This document shows positions 20,148 through 27,793 of a DNA stretch of 35,479 nucleotides, in pieces. The position numbers and the translations under genes were made by a program. Positions within the stretch are counted from its first letter, which is position 1. Every line of letters begins with the position of its first letter. The notes under the pieces were generated by a model that was not told where the DNA came from, searched no databases, and saw only the letters and a program-made list of their open reading frames with translations. This DNA is from a virus, in the IMG/VR virus record IMGVR_UViG_3300025646_000007, positions 1 to 35,479 of that record. One strand, 5' to 3'.

Positions 20148-20883
20148 CCGAGACCGAGAACTTCGCCGCCAGAACCGACTGCTTGATCGCCTCGAGCTGG
20201 AGTTCAGATCCCGCATCGCGCGCGAGATATTCAACGCGACCCGCGAGATGATCGATGTCTTTCGCCGCACAGGCGAGGTGCCGCCTGACGCCGCGCATGT
20301 CGAGCGCCTGACCGAGATCTACCAATCGATGGCGATCGCGAGCATGGTGACCTTTGGCAGCCGCATCGTCGAGCAGGGCAAGTCTCTCGGCCACAGGCTC
20401 GAGACAAAAGACTTCGCCCAGACGATGACCCTCCTTGCTCTGCGCTACATTTCCAACGAGACTATCCGACAGCGGATCACTAGCGTCAGCGAAACGACCC
20501 GCAATCGCATCGTCTCGGCAGTGCGGAGGGGATATGAGGAAGGCGAGGCTGTCCCGACTATCGCAGACAGGATCTTGGACCAAGCACGACAGGTATCGAT
20601 TATCCGGGCAGTTACGATCGCAAGAACGGAGACGCATTCGGCGGCGAATTACGGCAGCCAAGCGGCAGCGAAGGAGACCGGCCTCCCTCTTTCGAAAGAA
20701 TGGATCTCGGCCGAAGACAGCAGAACCCGAGCCACGCACGACAGGGCCAACGGGCAGATCGTCCCGATGGACAGCGCCTTCCGCGTCGGTGGTGCGCGCC
20801 TGATGTTCCCCGGCGATCCTGATGGACCACCCGACGAAACCATCAACTGCCGCTGTGCGGTTGGTTACATCGTCGATGACTAG
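20122..20883 (+). CDS. Phage Mu F-like minor head / head morphogenesis protein
   Basis: A 253-residue protein. Start at 20122 is chosen for GGAGG directly upstream. The N-terminal half is a long basic helix (RRLLDRNRDRELRRQNRLLD). The C-terminal ~100 residues match the Mu F/SPP1 gp7 domain: TIARTETHSAANYGS, WISAEDSRTRATHDRANGQ, MFPGDPDG and INCRCAVGY. Such proteins are present in few copies inside or at the head and may be ejected. The gene lies between portal and protease, the expected place. Confidence 0.88.
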   Translation: MARRLLDRNRDRELRRQNRLLDRLELEFRSRIAREIFNATREMIDVFRRTGEVPPDAAHVERLTEIYQSMAIASMVTFGSRIVEQGKSLGHRLETKDFAQTMTLLALRYISNETIRQRITSVSETTRNRIVSAVRRGYEEGEAVPTIADRILDQARQVSIIRAVTIARTETHSAANYGSQAAAKETGLPLSKEWISAEDSRTRATHDRANGQIVPMDSAFRVGGARLMFPGDPDGPPDETINCRCAVGYIVDD

Positions 20884-20900
20884 CGGCATGTTCCCGGCTG

Positions 20901-20909
20901 TGATATAAC
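20901..20909 (+). promoter_or_regulatory. Candidate extended -10 element before the protease gene
   Basis: TGATATAAC lies in the 50-base gap between the head-morphogenesis and protease genes. It matches TG-n-TATAAT at all but the last position. No good -35 hexamer is seen at 17 bases. A similar TGCTATAAC precedes the tail-tube gene at 26705. Confidence 0.35.
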
Positions 20910-20933
20910 CGGGCAGGGACAATCGGGGCAAAG

Positions 20934-22037
20934 ATGCCGACACCGTTTGCAGATGAAGGTCGGGACGAGTTTCTCGGGCGTTGCATGGGCGACGCAGAAG
21001 CCGTGGACGACTTCCCGGACGAGGCGCAGCGATACGCTGTCTGCGTCTCGTTCTGGGAGGGCAAGCAAGACGGGTATCAGCCGACCGAGGCTATGGCGAG
21101 GGTAGCAGAACGTGCCCTTGAGTGGCGTCGGGAATACGGCCGGGGCGGCACGGAGGTCGGCGTAGCGCGAGCGAGGGACATCGCGAACCGCGCCAACCTT
21201 TCGGCCGAGACGGTGGCTCGGATGCGGTCGTTCTTCGCTCGGCACGGCGCGCTGCGCTCTGAGCAATACGACGCAAAGGAGCCGGACGGCGGGCCTGGCG
21301 CGTGGCGGATCGCGTGGGACTTGTGGGGCGGTGATCCGGGGCGCACATGGGCAGAGCGGATCGGGCGGCAAGAGGATGAGAAGCAGATGAGCGAGATGCA
21401 GCGGTTCAACGTGGCGCTCGAGATCAAGCGCGAGCCTGACGAGGACGGGATCTTCGAGGGCTACGCCAGCGTCTTCGGCGTCGTCGATCAAGGCATGGAT
21501 GTCGTCGAGCGCGGCGCCTTCGCCAAGTCTCTTGGCTCCGGGCGCAAGGTAAAGATGCTCTGGCAGCACAACATGGCCGAGCCGATCGGCATCTGGGACG
21601 AGATCCGCGAGGACGAGCGCGGCCTCTACGTCAAGGGCCGGCTGCTCAAGGACGTGCAGAAGGGCCGCGAGGCTATGGCGCTGCTCAAGGCAGGAGCCAT
21701 CGATAGCATGTCCATCGGCTATCGGACGATCGAGGCAGTGCCGGAGGCCGGCGGTCGCGTTCGCAAGCTGACGGAGGTGGACCTGTTCGAGGTGTCGCTC
21801 GTCACCTTCCCGATGCTGCCGGATGCCAAGGTGACGGCGGTCAAGTCGATCACGACCGAGCGAGAGTTTGAGGCGTTCCTGCGGGATGCAGGATACAGCC
21901 GCAAAGAGGCCGCTGCGATCACCTCGCACGGCTTCAAAGCCATCGCCACCCAGCGGGACGCTGAGGACGAGGCTTCAGTGGGGCTTTCAGCCCTTTTGTC
22001 GCAACTCAGCAAACTCAAGGAGACGATCAATGGCTGA
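20934..22037 (+). CDS. Prohead protease with N-terminal extension (HK97 U35-type)
   Basis: A 367-residue protein. Residues ~155-320 are a U35 prohead protease: EGYASVFGVVDQGMDVVERG, WQHN (H212), AIDSMSIGY (S260 nucleophile) and EVDLFEVSLVTFPM. It should cleave scaffold and capsid precursors during head maturation. The first ~150 residues are an additional domain (FADEGRDEFLGRCMGD and ALEWRREYGRGGTEVGVARA, LSAETVARMRSFFARH, RIAWDLWGGDPGRTWAERI), a module seen in other phage proteases with an unclear task, perhaps scaffolding. The stop overlaps the capsid start. Confidence 0.9.
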   Translation: MPTPFADEGRDEFLGRCMGDAEAVDDFPDEAQRYAVCVSFWEGKQDGYQPTEAMARVAERALEWRREYGRGGTEVGVARARDIANRANLSAETVARMRSFFARHGALRSEQYDAKEPDGGPGAWRIAWDLWGGDPGRTWAERIGRQEDEKQMSEMQRFNVALEIKREPDEDGIFEGYASVFGVVDQGMDVVERGAFAKSLGSGRKVKMLWQHNMAEPIGIWDEIREDERGLYVKGRLLKDVQKGREAMALLKAGAIDSMSIGYRTIEAVPEAGGRVRKLTEVDLFEVSLVTFPMLPDAKVTAVKSITTEREFEAFLRDAGYSRKEAAAITSHGFKAIATQRDAEDEASVGLSALLSQLSKLKETING

Positions 22038-23307
22038 GGAAATCAAAGCGGCCGTCGCGGCGGTCGAGCAGATCAACAAGGCGTTCGAGGAATTCAAGCA
22101 GACCCACGACGCGAACCAGCAGAAGCACGACGCCGTTCTCGAGGCGAAGCTGAAGAAGATCGAAGCGGACATGGACGCCGCGCAGAAGATCGCCGATGAG
22201 GCGGTTCTCGCTGCGAAGCGTGCCTCGCGCGTCGTCACCGATGCGTCGGGCGATGTCGTCGATCTCGATGCGAAGGCTCTCGCTTGGGCGCGCAACAACA
22301 TGCGCCGCCGCGGCACCGACGTGCATGACTTCGGCAACGCGCAGCTCGACGCCTACAAGTCGGCTTTCCAGACCTACATGCGGAAGGGCGATCAGGCTCT
22401 GTCGTCGGACGAGATCAAGGCTCTCTCGGTCGGCACCGATCCCGATGGCGGCTATGTGGTCAACCCGGACCTCTCCGGGCGGATCGTGATGAAGGTGTTC
22501 GAGACCTCGCCGATGCGCGCCTATGCCTCGGTGCAGGTGATCTCGACCGACGCGCTCGAGGGTCTGTTCGACCTCAACGAGGCGTCCTCGGGCTGGGTCG
22601 GCGAAACCGACAGCCGCACCGAGACCAACACGCCGCAGCTTGGCAAGTGGCGCATCCCGACCCATGAACTCTATGCGAAGCCGACGGCTACTCAAAAGCT
22701 GCTCGACGACGCCGAGATCAACATGGAAGCGTGGCTCGCCGGCAAGGTCGCGGAGAAGTTCGCCCGCGACGAAGCGACCGCGTTTGTCACCGGCTCGGGC
22801 ATCGGTCGTCCGCGTGGCTTCCTGACCTACGCGAGCGGCACCACGCTGCCCGGCACGATCGAGCGCTTCGACACCGGCGTCAACGGCGCATTTGCCGCTG
22901 CTCCCAATGGTGGCGACGTTCTCATCAACGCGCTCTACGGCCTCAAGGCTCAGTATCGCGCGAACGCGACGTGGTTCATGAACCGCGCCACGACCACCCT
23001 GACACGCAAGGTGAAGGACACGGACGGCGCCTATGTCTGGTCGCCCGGCATCGCAGCGGGCCAGCCCGCGACGCTGCTCGGCTACCCGGTCGCGTCGTTC
23101 GAGGACATGCCTGATCCGGCGACGGACAGCCTGTCGATCGCCGTCGGCGACATGCGCGAGGCCTATCAGATCGTCGATCGGATCGGCATCCGCACGCTGC
23201 GCGATCCGTTCTCGTCGAAGCCCTACGTTGAGTTCTACACGACGAAGCGCGTCGGCGGCGACGTGGTCAACTTCGAGGCCATCAAGCTGATTGAGTTCAC
23301 CGCGTAA
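22030..23307 (+). CDS. Major capsid protein (HK97 fold)
   Basis: A 425-residue capsid protein. Residues 1-~70 are a charged coiled-coil (EQINKAFEEFKQTHDANQQK, LEAKLKKIEADMDAAQKIAD), the delta/scaffold domain usually removed by the protease. The rest has HK97 landmarks: DPDGGYVVNPDLSGRIV, SPMRAYASVQ, WVGETDSRTETNTPQLGK, ELYAKPTATQKLLDDAEINM, GSGIGRPRGFLTY, ATWFMNRATTTLTRKVKD and LLGYPVASFEDMP. It assembles the icosahedral shell. The gene is started eight bases before the protease stop. Confidence 0.95.
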   Translation: MAEEIKAAVAAVEQINKAFEEFKQTHDANQQKHDAVLEAKLKKIEADMDAAQKIADEAVLAAKRASRVVTDASGDVVDLDAKALAWARNNMRRRGTDVHDFGNAQLDAYKSAFQTYMRKGDQALSSDEIKALSVGTDPDGGYVVNPDLSGRIVMKVFETSPMRAYASVQVISTDALEGLFDLNEASSGWVGETDSRTETNTPQLGKWRIPTHELYAKPTATQKLLDDAEINMEAWLAGKVAEKFARDEATAFVTGSGIGRPRGFLTYASGTTLPGTIERFDTGVNGAFAAAPNGGDVLINALYGLKAQYRANATWFMNRATTTLTRKVKDTDGAYVWSPGIAAGQPATLLGYPVASFEDMPDPATDSLSIAVGDMREAYQIVDRIGIRTLRDPFSSKPYVEFYTTKRVGGDVVNFEAIKLIEFTA

Positions 23308-23314
23308 GCCTAAG

Positions 23315-23338
23315 CGGGGCGGCGATCATGTCGCCCCG
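23315..23338 (+). other. Hairpin after the major capsid gene
   Basis: CGGGGCG (23315-23321) pairs perfectly with CGCCCCG (23332-23338) around a ten-base loop. No T-run follows, so it is more likely an mRNA-stabilising or RNA-processing hairpin behind the abundant capsid message than a full terminator. Confidence 0.45.
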
Positions 23339-23367
23339 TCCACCACGCAGAGAGAAGGAGTTCTAGA

Positions 23368-23811
23368 ATGCGTGACATGATCAACAACAAGCAGGTCGTT
23401 TTCCTCGGGGTAGTGACGCTCTCGGGCGTGACGCCTGCGGCTTCTAGCTGGGTCGACACGCGCGGGTTCGATGCTTGCACGATCGTCCTCAAGACCAACA
23501 CCGTGACCGACGCCGGCACGGCGGATGGATTCACCGTCACGGCTCAACACAGCGACGCGACCACCGCCGCCTCGGCGGCTGCGATCGTCGCGAAGGACTC
23601 GGTTGATGGCGTCATCGCCCTGACTGTCACCGCAGATGCGGACGACAACAAGGTGATCGGCGGCATCGGCTACAAAGGGTCAAAGCGTTACGTCCGTCTC
23701 AACGCAGTCGGCACGACCGGCACGGATGCGACGGTTGATGTCTACGCGATCCTCAACAAGCCGCACCGCGCCGAGACGACCTTTGTCGGCACGGCTGTTG
23801 CTGCTACCTGA
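23368..23811 (+). CDS. Putative head decoration / virion protein
   Basis: A 147-residue Ala/Thr/Val/Gly-rich protein with AAGGAG ahead of ATG 23368. It is predicted almost entirely beta (QVVFLGVVTLSGVTPAASS, FDACTIVLKTNTVTDAG, VIGGIGYKGSKRYVRLNAVG). It directly follows the capsid gene and is flanked by hairpins at 23315 and 23820, an arrangement common for abundant decoration proteins. Family not identified with certainty. Confidence 0.65.
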   Translation: MRDMINNKQVVFLGVVTLSGVTPAASSWVDTRGFDACTIVLKTNTVTDAGTADGFTVTAQHSDATTAASAAAIVAKDSVDGVIALTVTADADDNKVIGGIGYKGSKRYVRLNAVGTTGTDATVDVYAILNKPHRAETTFVGTAVAAT

Positions 23812-23819
23812 TCTTCTAG

Positions 23820-23843
23820 CGCAGCCGGGTTCGCTCGGCTGCG
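23820..23843 (+). other. Hairpin after the putative decoration gene
   Basis: CGCAGCCG (23820-23827) and CGGCTGCG (23836-23843) form a perfect eight-pair stem with loop GGTTCGCT. It is followed by TCACTAAG rather than a T-run. It is similar in kind to the hairpin at 23315, so the decoration-protein message may be separately processed or stabilised. Confidence 0.5.
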
Positions 23844-23865
23844 TCACTAAGATCAGGAGGGATTG

Positions 23866-24063
23866 ATGCGCGCGAAGATCACGGCTCCCCAAGGCTTCCG
23901 CATGGCGCCCGAGGGGCATACGATCATCACCTATCCCGAAGGCACTATCGTCGAGGGAAAGATCGCTGAGGCGGCGCTCGAGTGCCATGCCGCCTGCCGG
24001 ATGTTCGATCCCGTCGAGGAGCGCAAGGTCGTGGCGGTCAAAGAGACCAAGCGGAGGAAGTGA
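23866..24063 (+). CDS. Small head-region protein
   Basis: A 65-residue protein with CAGGAGGG before ATG 23866 (a TTG one codon upstream is less likely). It starts with a beta-like segment (APQGFRMAPEGHTIITYPEG), continues IVEGKIAEAALECHAACRMF and ends in a basic tail. Its stop overlaps the next start as TGATG. No family recognised; it lies where small head-completion helpers are often found. Confidence 0.65.
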   Translation: MRAKITAPQGFRMAPEGHTIITYPEGTIVEGKIAEAALECHAACRMFDPVEERKVVAVKETKRRK

Positions 24064-24743
24064 TGGCGCTGCGTGAACCCGTCTCGCTCTATCAGCAGCG
24101 CGGCAACGTCCGCATCGTGCAGCCTGCCGTCGAGCCGGTCACGATCGCGGAGTTGAAGGCGCATTTGGCGATCACCGACAGCGGCGACGACGACATCCTC
24201 TATGATCTCCTCGCCGAAGCGCGGGAGCAGATCGAGCAGTCGAGCGGGCTGGCCTTGATTTCTCAACAGTGGCGCATGACGATCGACCAGTGGCCTGCCG
24301 GATCTTCGCAGTGGTGGGACGGAGTTCGCGAAGGGCATCCGTCGATGCTCTACGGGCCACGCGGCGCGGCATGGGTCAAGCTGCCGGTCTATCCGCTGAT
24401 CTCGGTGGATACCGTCACTGTCTTCGACGAGGACAGCAACTCGGCTGTTGTGACGATTGCCAACACCTTCGACATCGACACGCAGCAGATGCCGGGCCGC
24501 ATGGGCCTCAAGTTCGGCGCCACCTGGCCGATCGCTCTGCGCCCGACCAACGCTATCCAAATCGTATACACCTCGGGCTATGGCTCGACGCCCGCGAGTG
24601 TTCCCCGGACGCTGCGTCGCGCGGTGAGATCGCTTGCCGCATACCTCTATGCTCATCGCGGGGACGGGTGCGATCCTGTCGAGGCGATGCAGAAGTCTGG
24701 CGCGCAGTCTGCCGTCGGCGAATACAAGGTGACGCGGATATGA
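24063..24743 (+). CDS. Head-tail connector (HK97 gp6-like)
   Basis: A 226-residue protein. The N-terminal helices (VEPVTIAELKAHLAITDSGD and EAREQIEQSSGLALISQQW) match the gp6-like connector family, in which twelve or thirteen copies form a ring below the portal. The middle is beta, with LPVYPLISVDTVTVFDED, and the end is helical (RTLRRAVRSLAAYLYAHRGD). It is coupled to both neighbours by overlapping codons. Confidence 0.85.
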   Translation: MALREPVSLYQQRGNVRIVQPAVEPVTIAELKAHLAITDSGDDDILYDLLAEAREQIEQSSGLALISQQWRMTIDQWPAGSSQWWDGVREGHPSMLYGPRGAAWVKLPVYPLISVDTVTVFDEDSNSAVVTIANTFDIDTQQMPGRMGLKFGATWPIALRPTNAIQIVYTSGYGSTPASVPRTLRRAVRSLAAYLYAHRGDGCDPVEAMQKSGAQSAVGEYKVTRI

Positions 24744-25507
24744 GTTTTCCGACGACGCTCGACATCGCGCGGGGCATCCCTGGCGGCCGCGTCGTGCGTC
24801 AATTCGGCCGCAACACTGCGGTCGGCGGGACATTTGCGCCTATCGCTCGAGGCGGGGTCTACCGCACGCCGCAGGTCGGCTCTGCTACGACGCTCAGGGT
24901 CAAGTCGGGCGGCAACGCAAACGACACAGCAGCGGGGACTGGCGCGCGCGCGGTGACGCTGATCGGCCTCGATGCCAACGGCGATCTCATCTCGGACACA
25001 GTGGCGACGGCTGGCGCATCGGCAAGCAGCCCGACGACGAAGCAGTTCATCCGGCTGTTTGAGGCCTTCGTCTCGGCTTCTGGGACATATGCCACACAGT
25101 CGGCTCAGTCTCATGCCGCGTCGATCGTGATCGAGAACGGCGCAGGCGGGACGGACTGGGCGACAATTGCTGACACCGACATTCCGAGGGGCGAGAGCGA
25201 GATCGGCGCGTTCAGCGTTCCGCGCAATCGCACGCTGCTCATCAGCAACGTCCGCTTGCAGGTCGAGTCAGGCAACAAGTCCAACGTCGTGATGTTCAAG
25301 CGCGAGAACATCCTCCAAACCGCGGCGCCCTACAGCGGGATGCTTTTGCTTGAGGAGTTCCCGACAGTCGAGGGCGTAAACGATTTTGTCTACGATCCTC
25401 CGATCAGACTGCCGGCGCTGACGGATTACGGCTTCCTCGGCAAGTCGGCATCTGGCACGATCGATGTCTGCGTCGCATTCGAGGGCGTGGAGGTGATCCC
25501 GACATGA
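24740..25507 (+). CDS. Virion structural protein, beta-rich
   Basis: A 255-residue protein starting in an ATGA overlap. The N-terminus contains GRNTAVGGTFAPIARGGVYR followed by TTLRVKSGGNANDTAAGTGA, a domain pattern found in structural proteins of aquatic phages. The rest is mostly beta. Its place between gp6-like and head-tail adaptor genes suggests a neck or head-surface protein; the exact site is unknown. Confidence 0.7.
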   Translation: MSFPTTLDIARGIPGGRVVRQFGRNTAVGGTFAPIARGGVYRTPQVGSATTLRVKSGGNANDTAAGTGARAVTLIGLDANGDLISDTVATAGASASSPTTKQFIRLFEAFVSASGTYATQSAQSHAASIVIENGAGGTDWATIADTDIPRGESEIGAFSVPRNRTLLISNVRLQVESGNKSNVVMFKRENILQTAAPYSGMLLLEEFPTVEGVNDFVYDPPIRLPALTDYGFLGKSASGTIDVCVAFEGVEVIPT

Positions 25508-25848
25508 AGTGCTGCGACTACAACGCCGGGATGCTAAAGGAGCCGCTGACCTTCCAGCGGGTCACGCGCGCGTCGGACAATGCGGGCGGCTTCACCGAAA
25601 CCTGGGCGAAGATCGTCGGATCTCCAGAGCGCGGGCATGTCCGTTCGTCGAGCGGTGGAGAGCGGTTTGGCGCGGATCGCGTCGAGGGCACGGCGCGCCT
25701 GCGTGTCACTGTGCGATACACCGACAAAATCAGCGAGCGCGATGCGGTCCTGATCCGGGGCGTGAGACACAACATCCGCTTCATCAACAACGTAGAGTTC
25801 GCCGACAAGTGGCTCGAGATCGAAGTCGAGCGCGGGGTGGCGACATGA
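25504..25848 (+). CDS. Head-tail adaptor protein (SPP1 gp16-like)
   Basis: A 114-residue protein beginning in an ATGA overlap. The sequence MLKEPLTFQRVTRASDNAGG, TETWAKIV, then ARLRVTVRYTDKISERDAV and IRFINNVEFADKWLEIEVER is the typical Phage_H_T_join pattern (small beta barrel). It closes the channel under the connector and links head to tail. Confidence 0.87.
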   Translation: MKCCDYNAGMLKEPLTFQRVTRASDNAGGFTETWAKIVGSPERGHVRSSSGGERFGADRVEGTARLRVTVRYTDKISERDAVLIRGVRHNIRFINNVEFADKWLEIEVERGVAT

Positions 25849-26279
25849 CCGTGCGGATGGAAGTTGAGAACGAGGCCGAGGTTCGCGCTGCGCTGCGGCG
25901 GTATGGCGCGAAGTTCGAGCGGCTGCTTGATCGCGCGATCAACGCGACGGCGCTTGATGTCGATCGGACGGTGAAGAAGAAGATCCAGCGCGGGCCGAAG
26001 ACGGGCGAGGTCTACAACAAGACCAGGCCTAATCGCGTGCATCGCGCCTCGGCGCCGGGCCAGCCGCCTGCGACGGACACAGGGCGCTTGGTCTCGTCGA
26101 TCTACTACCGCCGCGGCAGGATGAGCGCGACAGTCGGCAGCAGCCTGGCCTATGCTTACTACCTCGAGTTCGGCACGACGAAGATGCGCCCGCGCCCGGC
26201 ATGGGTGCCCTCGGTGCAGGAGAACCGCGCCAAGTTCAACGACCGCATCCGTGAGGCGATTAGGAAGGCCGCGCTATGA
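25845..26279 (+). CDS. HK97 gp10-like neck protein
   Basis: A 144-residue protein started in an ATGA overlap. It opens with an acidic/basic helix (EAEVRAALRRYGAKFERLLD), has APGQPPATDTGRLVSSIYYR and ends AYYLEFGTTKMRPRPAWVPS, the hallmark of HK97-gp10 family neck/tail-completion proteins. Its place between the adaptor and DUF3168 genes is standard. Confidence 0.88.
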   Translation: MTVRMEVENEAEVRAALRRYGAKFERLLDRAINATALDVDRTVKKKIQRGPKTGEVYNKTRPNRVHRASAPGQPPATDTGRLVSSIYYRRGRMSATVGSSLAYAYYLEFGTTKMRPRPAWVPSVQENRAKFNDRIREAIRKAAL

Positions 26280-26698
26280 GAATGAAGGCGCTCCAGCAGG
26301 CGATCTATGCGCGTATTAACACTCCCTCGGTGACGAGCCTGTTGAGCGCGGAATACTCGCCCTCGATCTTCACGACCGTTCCGCAGCAGATCGACAGCGG
26401 CGCGGACAAGTATTTTCCTTTCGTCTCGTTCGGCCAGGACACGCTCGGCCCGTATGACACCAAGTCGGTCGATGGCGGGGACGTGATCGTGCAGCTTGAT
26501 GTCTGGGCGCGTAAGCGGTCGATGCTCGATCTCAAGGAGATCTGCGACGCGATTGACACGCGGCTTCGTCATCAGCCTCTGAGCATCACCGGGACAACGC
26601 ATATCGACACTGACCTAGAGAGCGTGACGATCATCGACGACCCGGACGGCAAGACGACCCATGCGGTGATGCTGTTCCGCGTTCTATACTTGGGCTAA
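26276..26698 (+). CDS. Tail terminator-like protein (DUF3168)
   Basis: A 140-residue protein. ALQQAIYARINTPSVTSLL, PFVSFGQDT, VIVQLDVWARKRSMLDLKEI and the final strand match DUF3168, a fold shared with tail-terminator/completion proteins that cap the tail tube at the head side. It overlaps the previous gene by four bases. It is followed by a 33-base gap with a candidate -10 element before the tail-tube genes. Confidence 0.85.
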   Translation: MRMKALQQAIYARINTPSVTSLLSAEYSPSIFTTVPQQIDSGADKYFPFVSFGQDTLGPYDTKSVDGGDVIVQLDVWARKRSMLDLKEICDAIDTRLRHQPLSITGTTHIDTDLESVTIIDDPDGKTTHAVMLFRVLYLG

Positions 26699-26704
26699 GG
26701 CTCG

Positions 26705-26713
26705 TGCTATAAC
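26705..26713 (+). promoter_or_regulatory. Candidate extended -10 element before the tail-tube genes
   Basis: TGCTATAAC in the only gap between head and tail blocks, 18 bases before the tail-tube ATG. It matches the extended -10 form but lacks a convincing -35. Compare TGATATAAC at 20901. A dedicated start here would allow higher levels of the tail-tube proteins. Confidence 0.38.
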
Positions 26714-26731
26714 TCGGCGAGCGAGGATGTC

Positions 26732-27394
26732 ATGGCGAAATCAGGACGCAAGATCAGGATCAGGCAACTCTCCGGCATATCGGCAGTGCCGGTCGCTGGC
26801 GCGCGCACGGACAACCTCGCCATCGCGGCGCAGGCGATCGACGTGACCGACAAGGACGACGCGGGATGGCGCACGCTCTTGGCCGAGGCTGGATCGCGGA
26901 CGATCACTGCGGATGTCGAGGGCGTGCTGACGACCGACGCGCTGCTGACTGTCTCGGTCGGCGCGGGATCGAGCCTGCTCGCGGATCACAGCGTCGAGAT
27001 CGAGAACATCGGCCTCATAGCCGGGGACTTCTTTCTGAGCAACGTGGCGCTGACGGGGCAGATGGCCGACGCGGTGACGTTCACGGCTACACTTGAGAGC
27101 GGCGAGTTGCTGGGCTTCTTGATCCAGAGCGTGGCTCCTGCGATCACCGGCACGACCGAAGAGGGCGAGACGCTGACGGTCTCGAATGGGACGTGGACCG
27201 GCTCGCCTAGCTATGCACGGCAGTGGCAGCGCGACACCGGCGCGGGCTTCGGCAACATCTCCGGGGCCACCTCTGCGACCTATGTTCTACAGGCGGGCGA
27301 TGTGGGGGCCACCATCCGCTGCCTGGTCACCGCGACGGAGACGTTCGGCTCGGTCGTCGGCATCAGCAACACCGTCGGCCCGATCACCGCTTAG
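26732..27394 (+). CDS. Major tail tube protein A with C-terminal Ig-like domain
   Basis: A 220-residue protein. Residues 1-~127 are a tail-tube domain (VPVAGARTDNLAIAAQ, DDAGWRTLLAEAGSRTITAD, LTGQMADAVTFTATLESG). Residues ~131-220 are an Ig-like domain with APAITGTTEEGETLTVSNGT, YARQWQRDTG, ISGATSATYVLQAGDVGATI and RCLVTATE, as in many phage surface proteins. Lambda gpV has a similar tube-plus-Ig plan. The tube domain is about 60% identical to the next gene product (about 64 of 105 aligned positions counted by eye). It may display the Ig domain on the tail surface. Confidence 0.88.
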   Translation: MAKSGRKIRIRQLSGISAVPVAGARTDNLAIAAQAIDVTDKDDAGWRTLLAEAGSRTITADVEGVLTTDALLTVSVGAGSSLLADHSVEIENIGLIAGDFFLSNVALTGQMADAVTFTATLESGELLGFLIQSVAPAITGTTEEGETLTVSNGTWTGSPSYARQWQRDTGAGFGNISGATSATYVLQAGDVGATIRCLVTATETFGSVVGISNTVGPITA

Positions 27395-27403
27395 GAGGCG
27401 TAA

Positions 27404-27793
27404 ATGGCTGCTCAATCTGGACGGCAGATGATTATGAAGAAGGGCGGCACGGCTGTGGCCGGCGCTCGCACGACCAACCTGACGATCAACAACACGCCGA
27501 TCGACATCACCGACATCACCGATGCAGGCTGGCGCACGATGCTCGCCGAGGTCGGCGCGCGTTCGGTCGATGCGGACGTTGAGGGCGTGCTGACGGATGG
27601 CACGCTGATCGCGGTTGCGGTCGGCTCCGGGTCTGGTCTGCTCGCGGCCTACACTGTCGAGGTCAACGGGATCGGCGACTTCACCGGCGACTGGTTCTTG
27701 AGCAGCTTCGCGATCACGGGCCAGATGGCAGATGCGGTCACGTTCACGGCCAACATCCAGTCGAGCGGCACCGTCACCTTCACGGCCGACTGA
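27404..27793 (+). CDS. Major tail tube protein B (paralogue without Ig domain)
   Basis: A 129-residue protein with GGAGG before ATG 27404. It aligns along its whole length with the tube domain of the gene at 26732 (shared VAGART-NL, DAGWRT-LAE-G, ADVEGVLT, TGQMADAVTFTA) but stops before the Ig-like part. The pair is a tandem duplication; the tube could be built from one or a mix of both. Stop and next start overlap (TGATG). Confidence 0.88.
   Translation: MAAQSGRQMIMKKGGTAVAGARTTNLTINNTPIDITDITDAGWRTMLAEVGARSVDADVEGVLTDGTLIAVAVGSGSGLLAAYTVEVNGIGDFTGDWFLSSFAITGQMADAVTFTANIQSSGTVTFTAD

Noticed and set aside
20068-21929. Two long minus-strand frames opposite the head-morphogenesis and protease genes
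   Set aside because: They are antisense to well-recognised proteins, contain no motifs and have no ribosome-binding sites or neighbours in the same direction.
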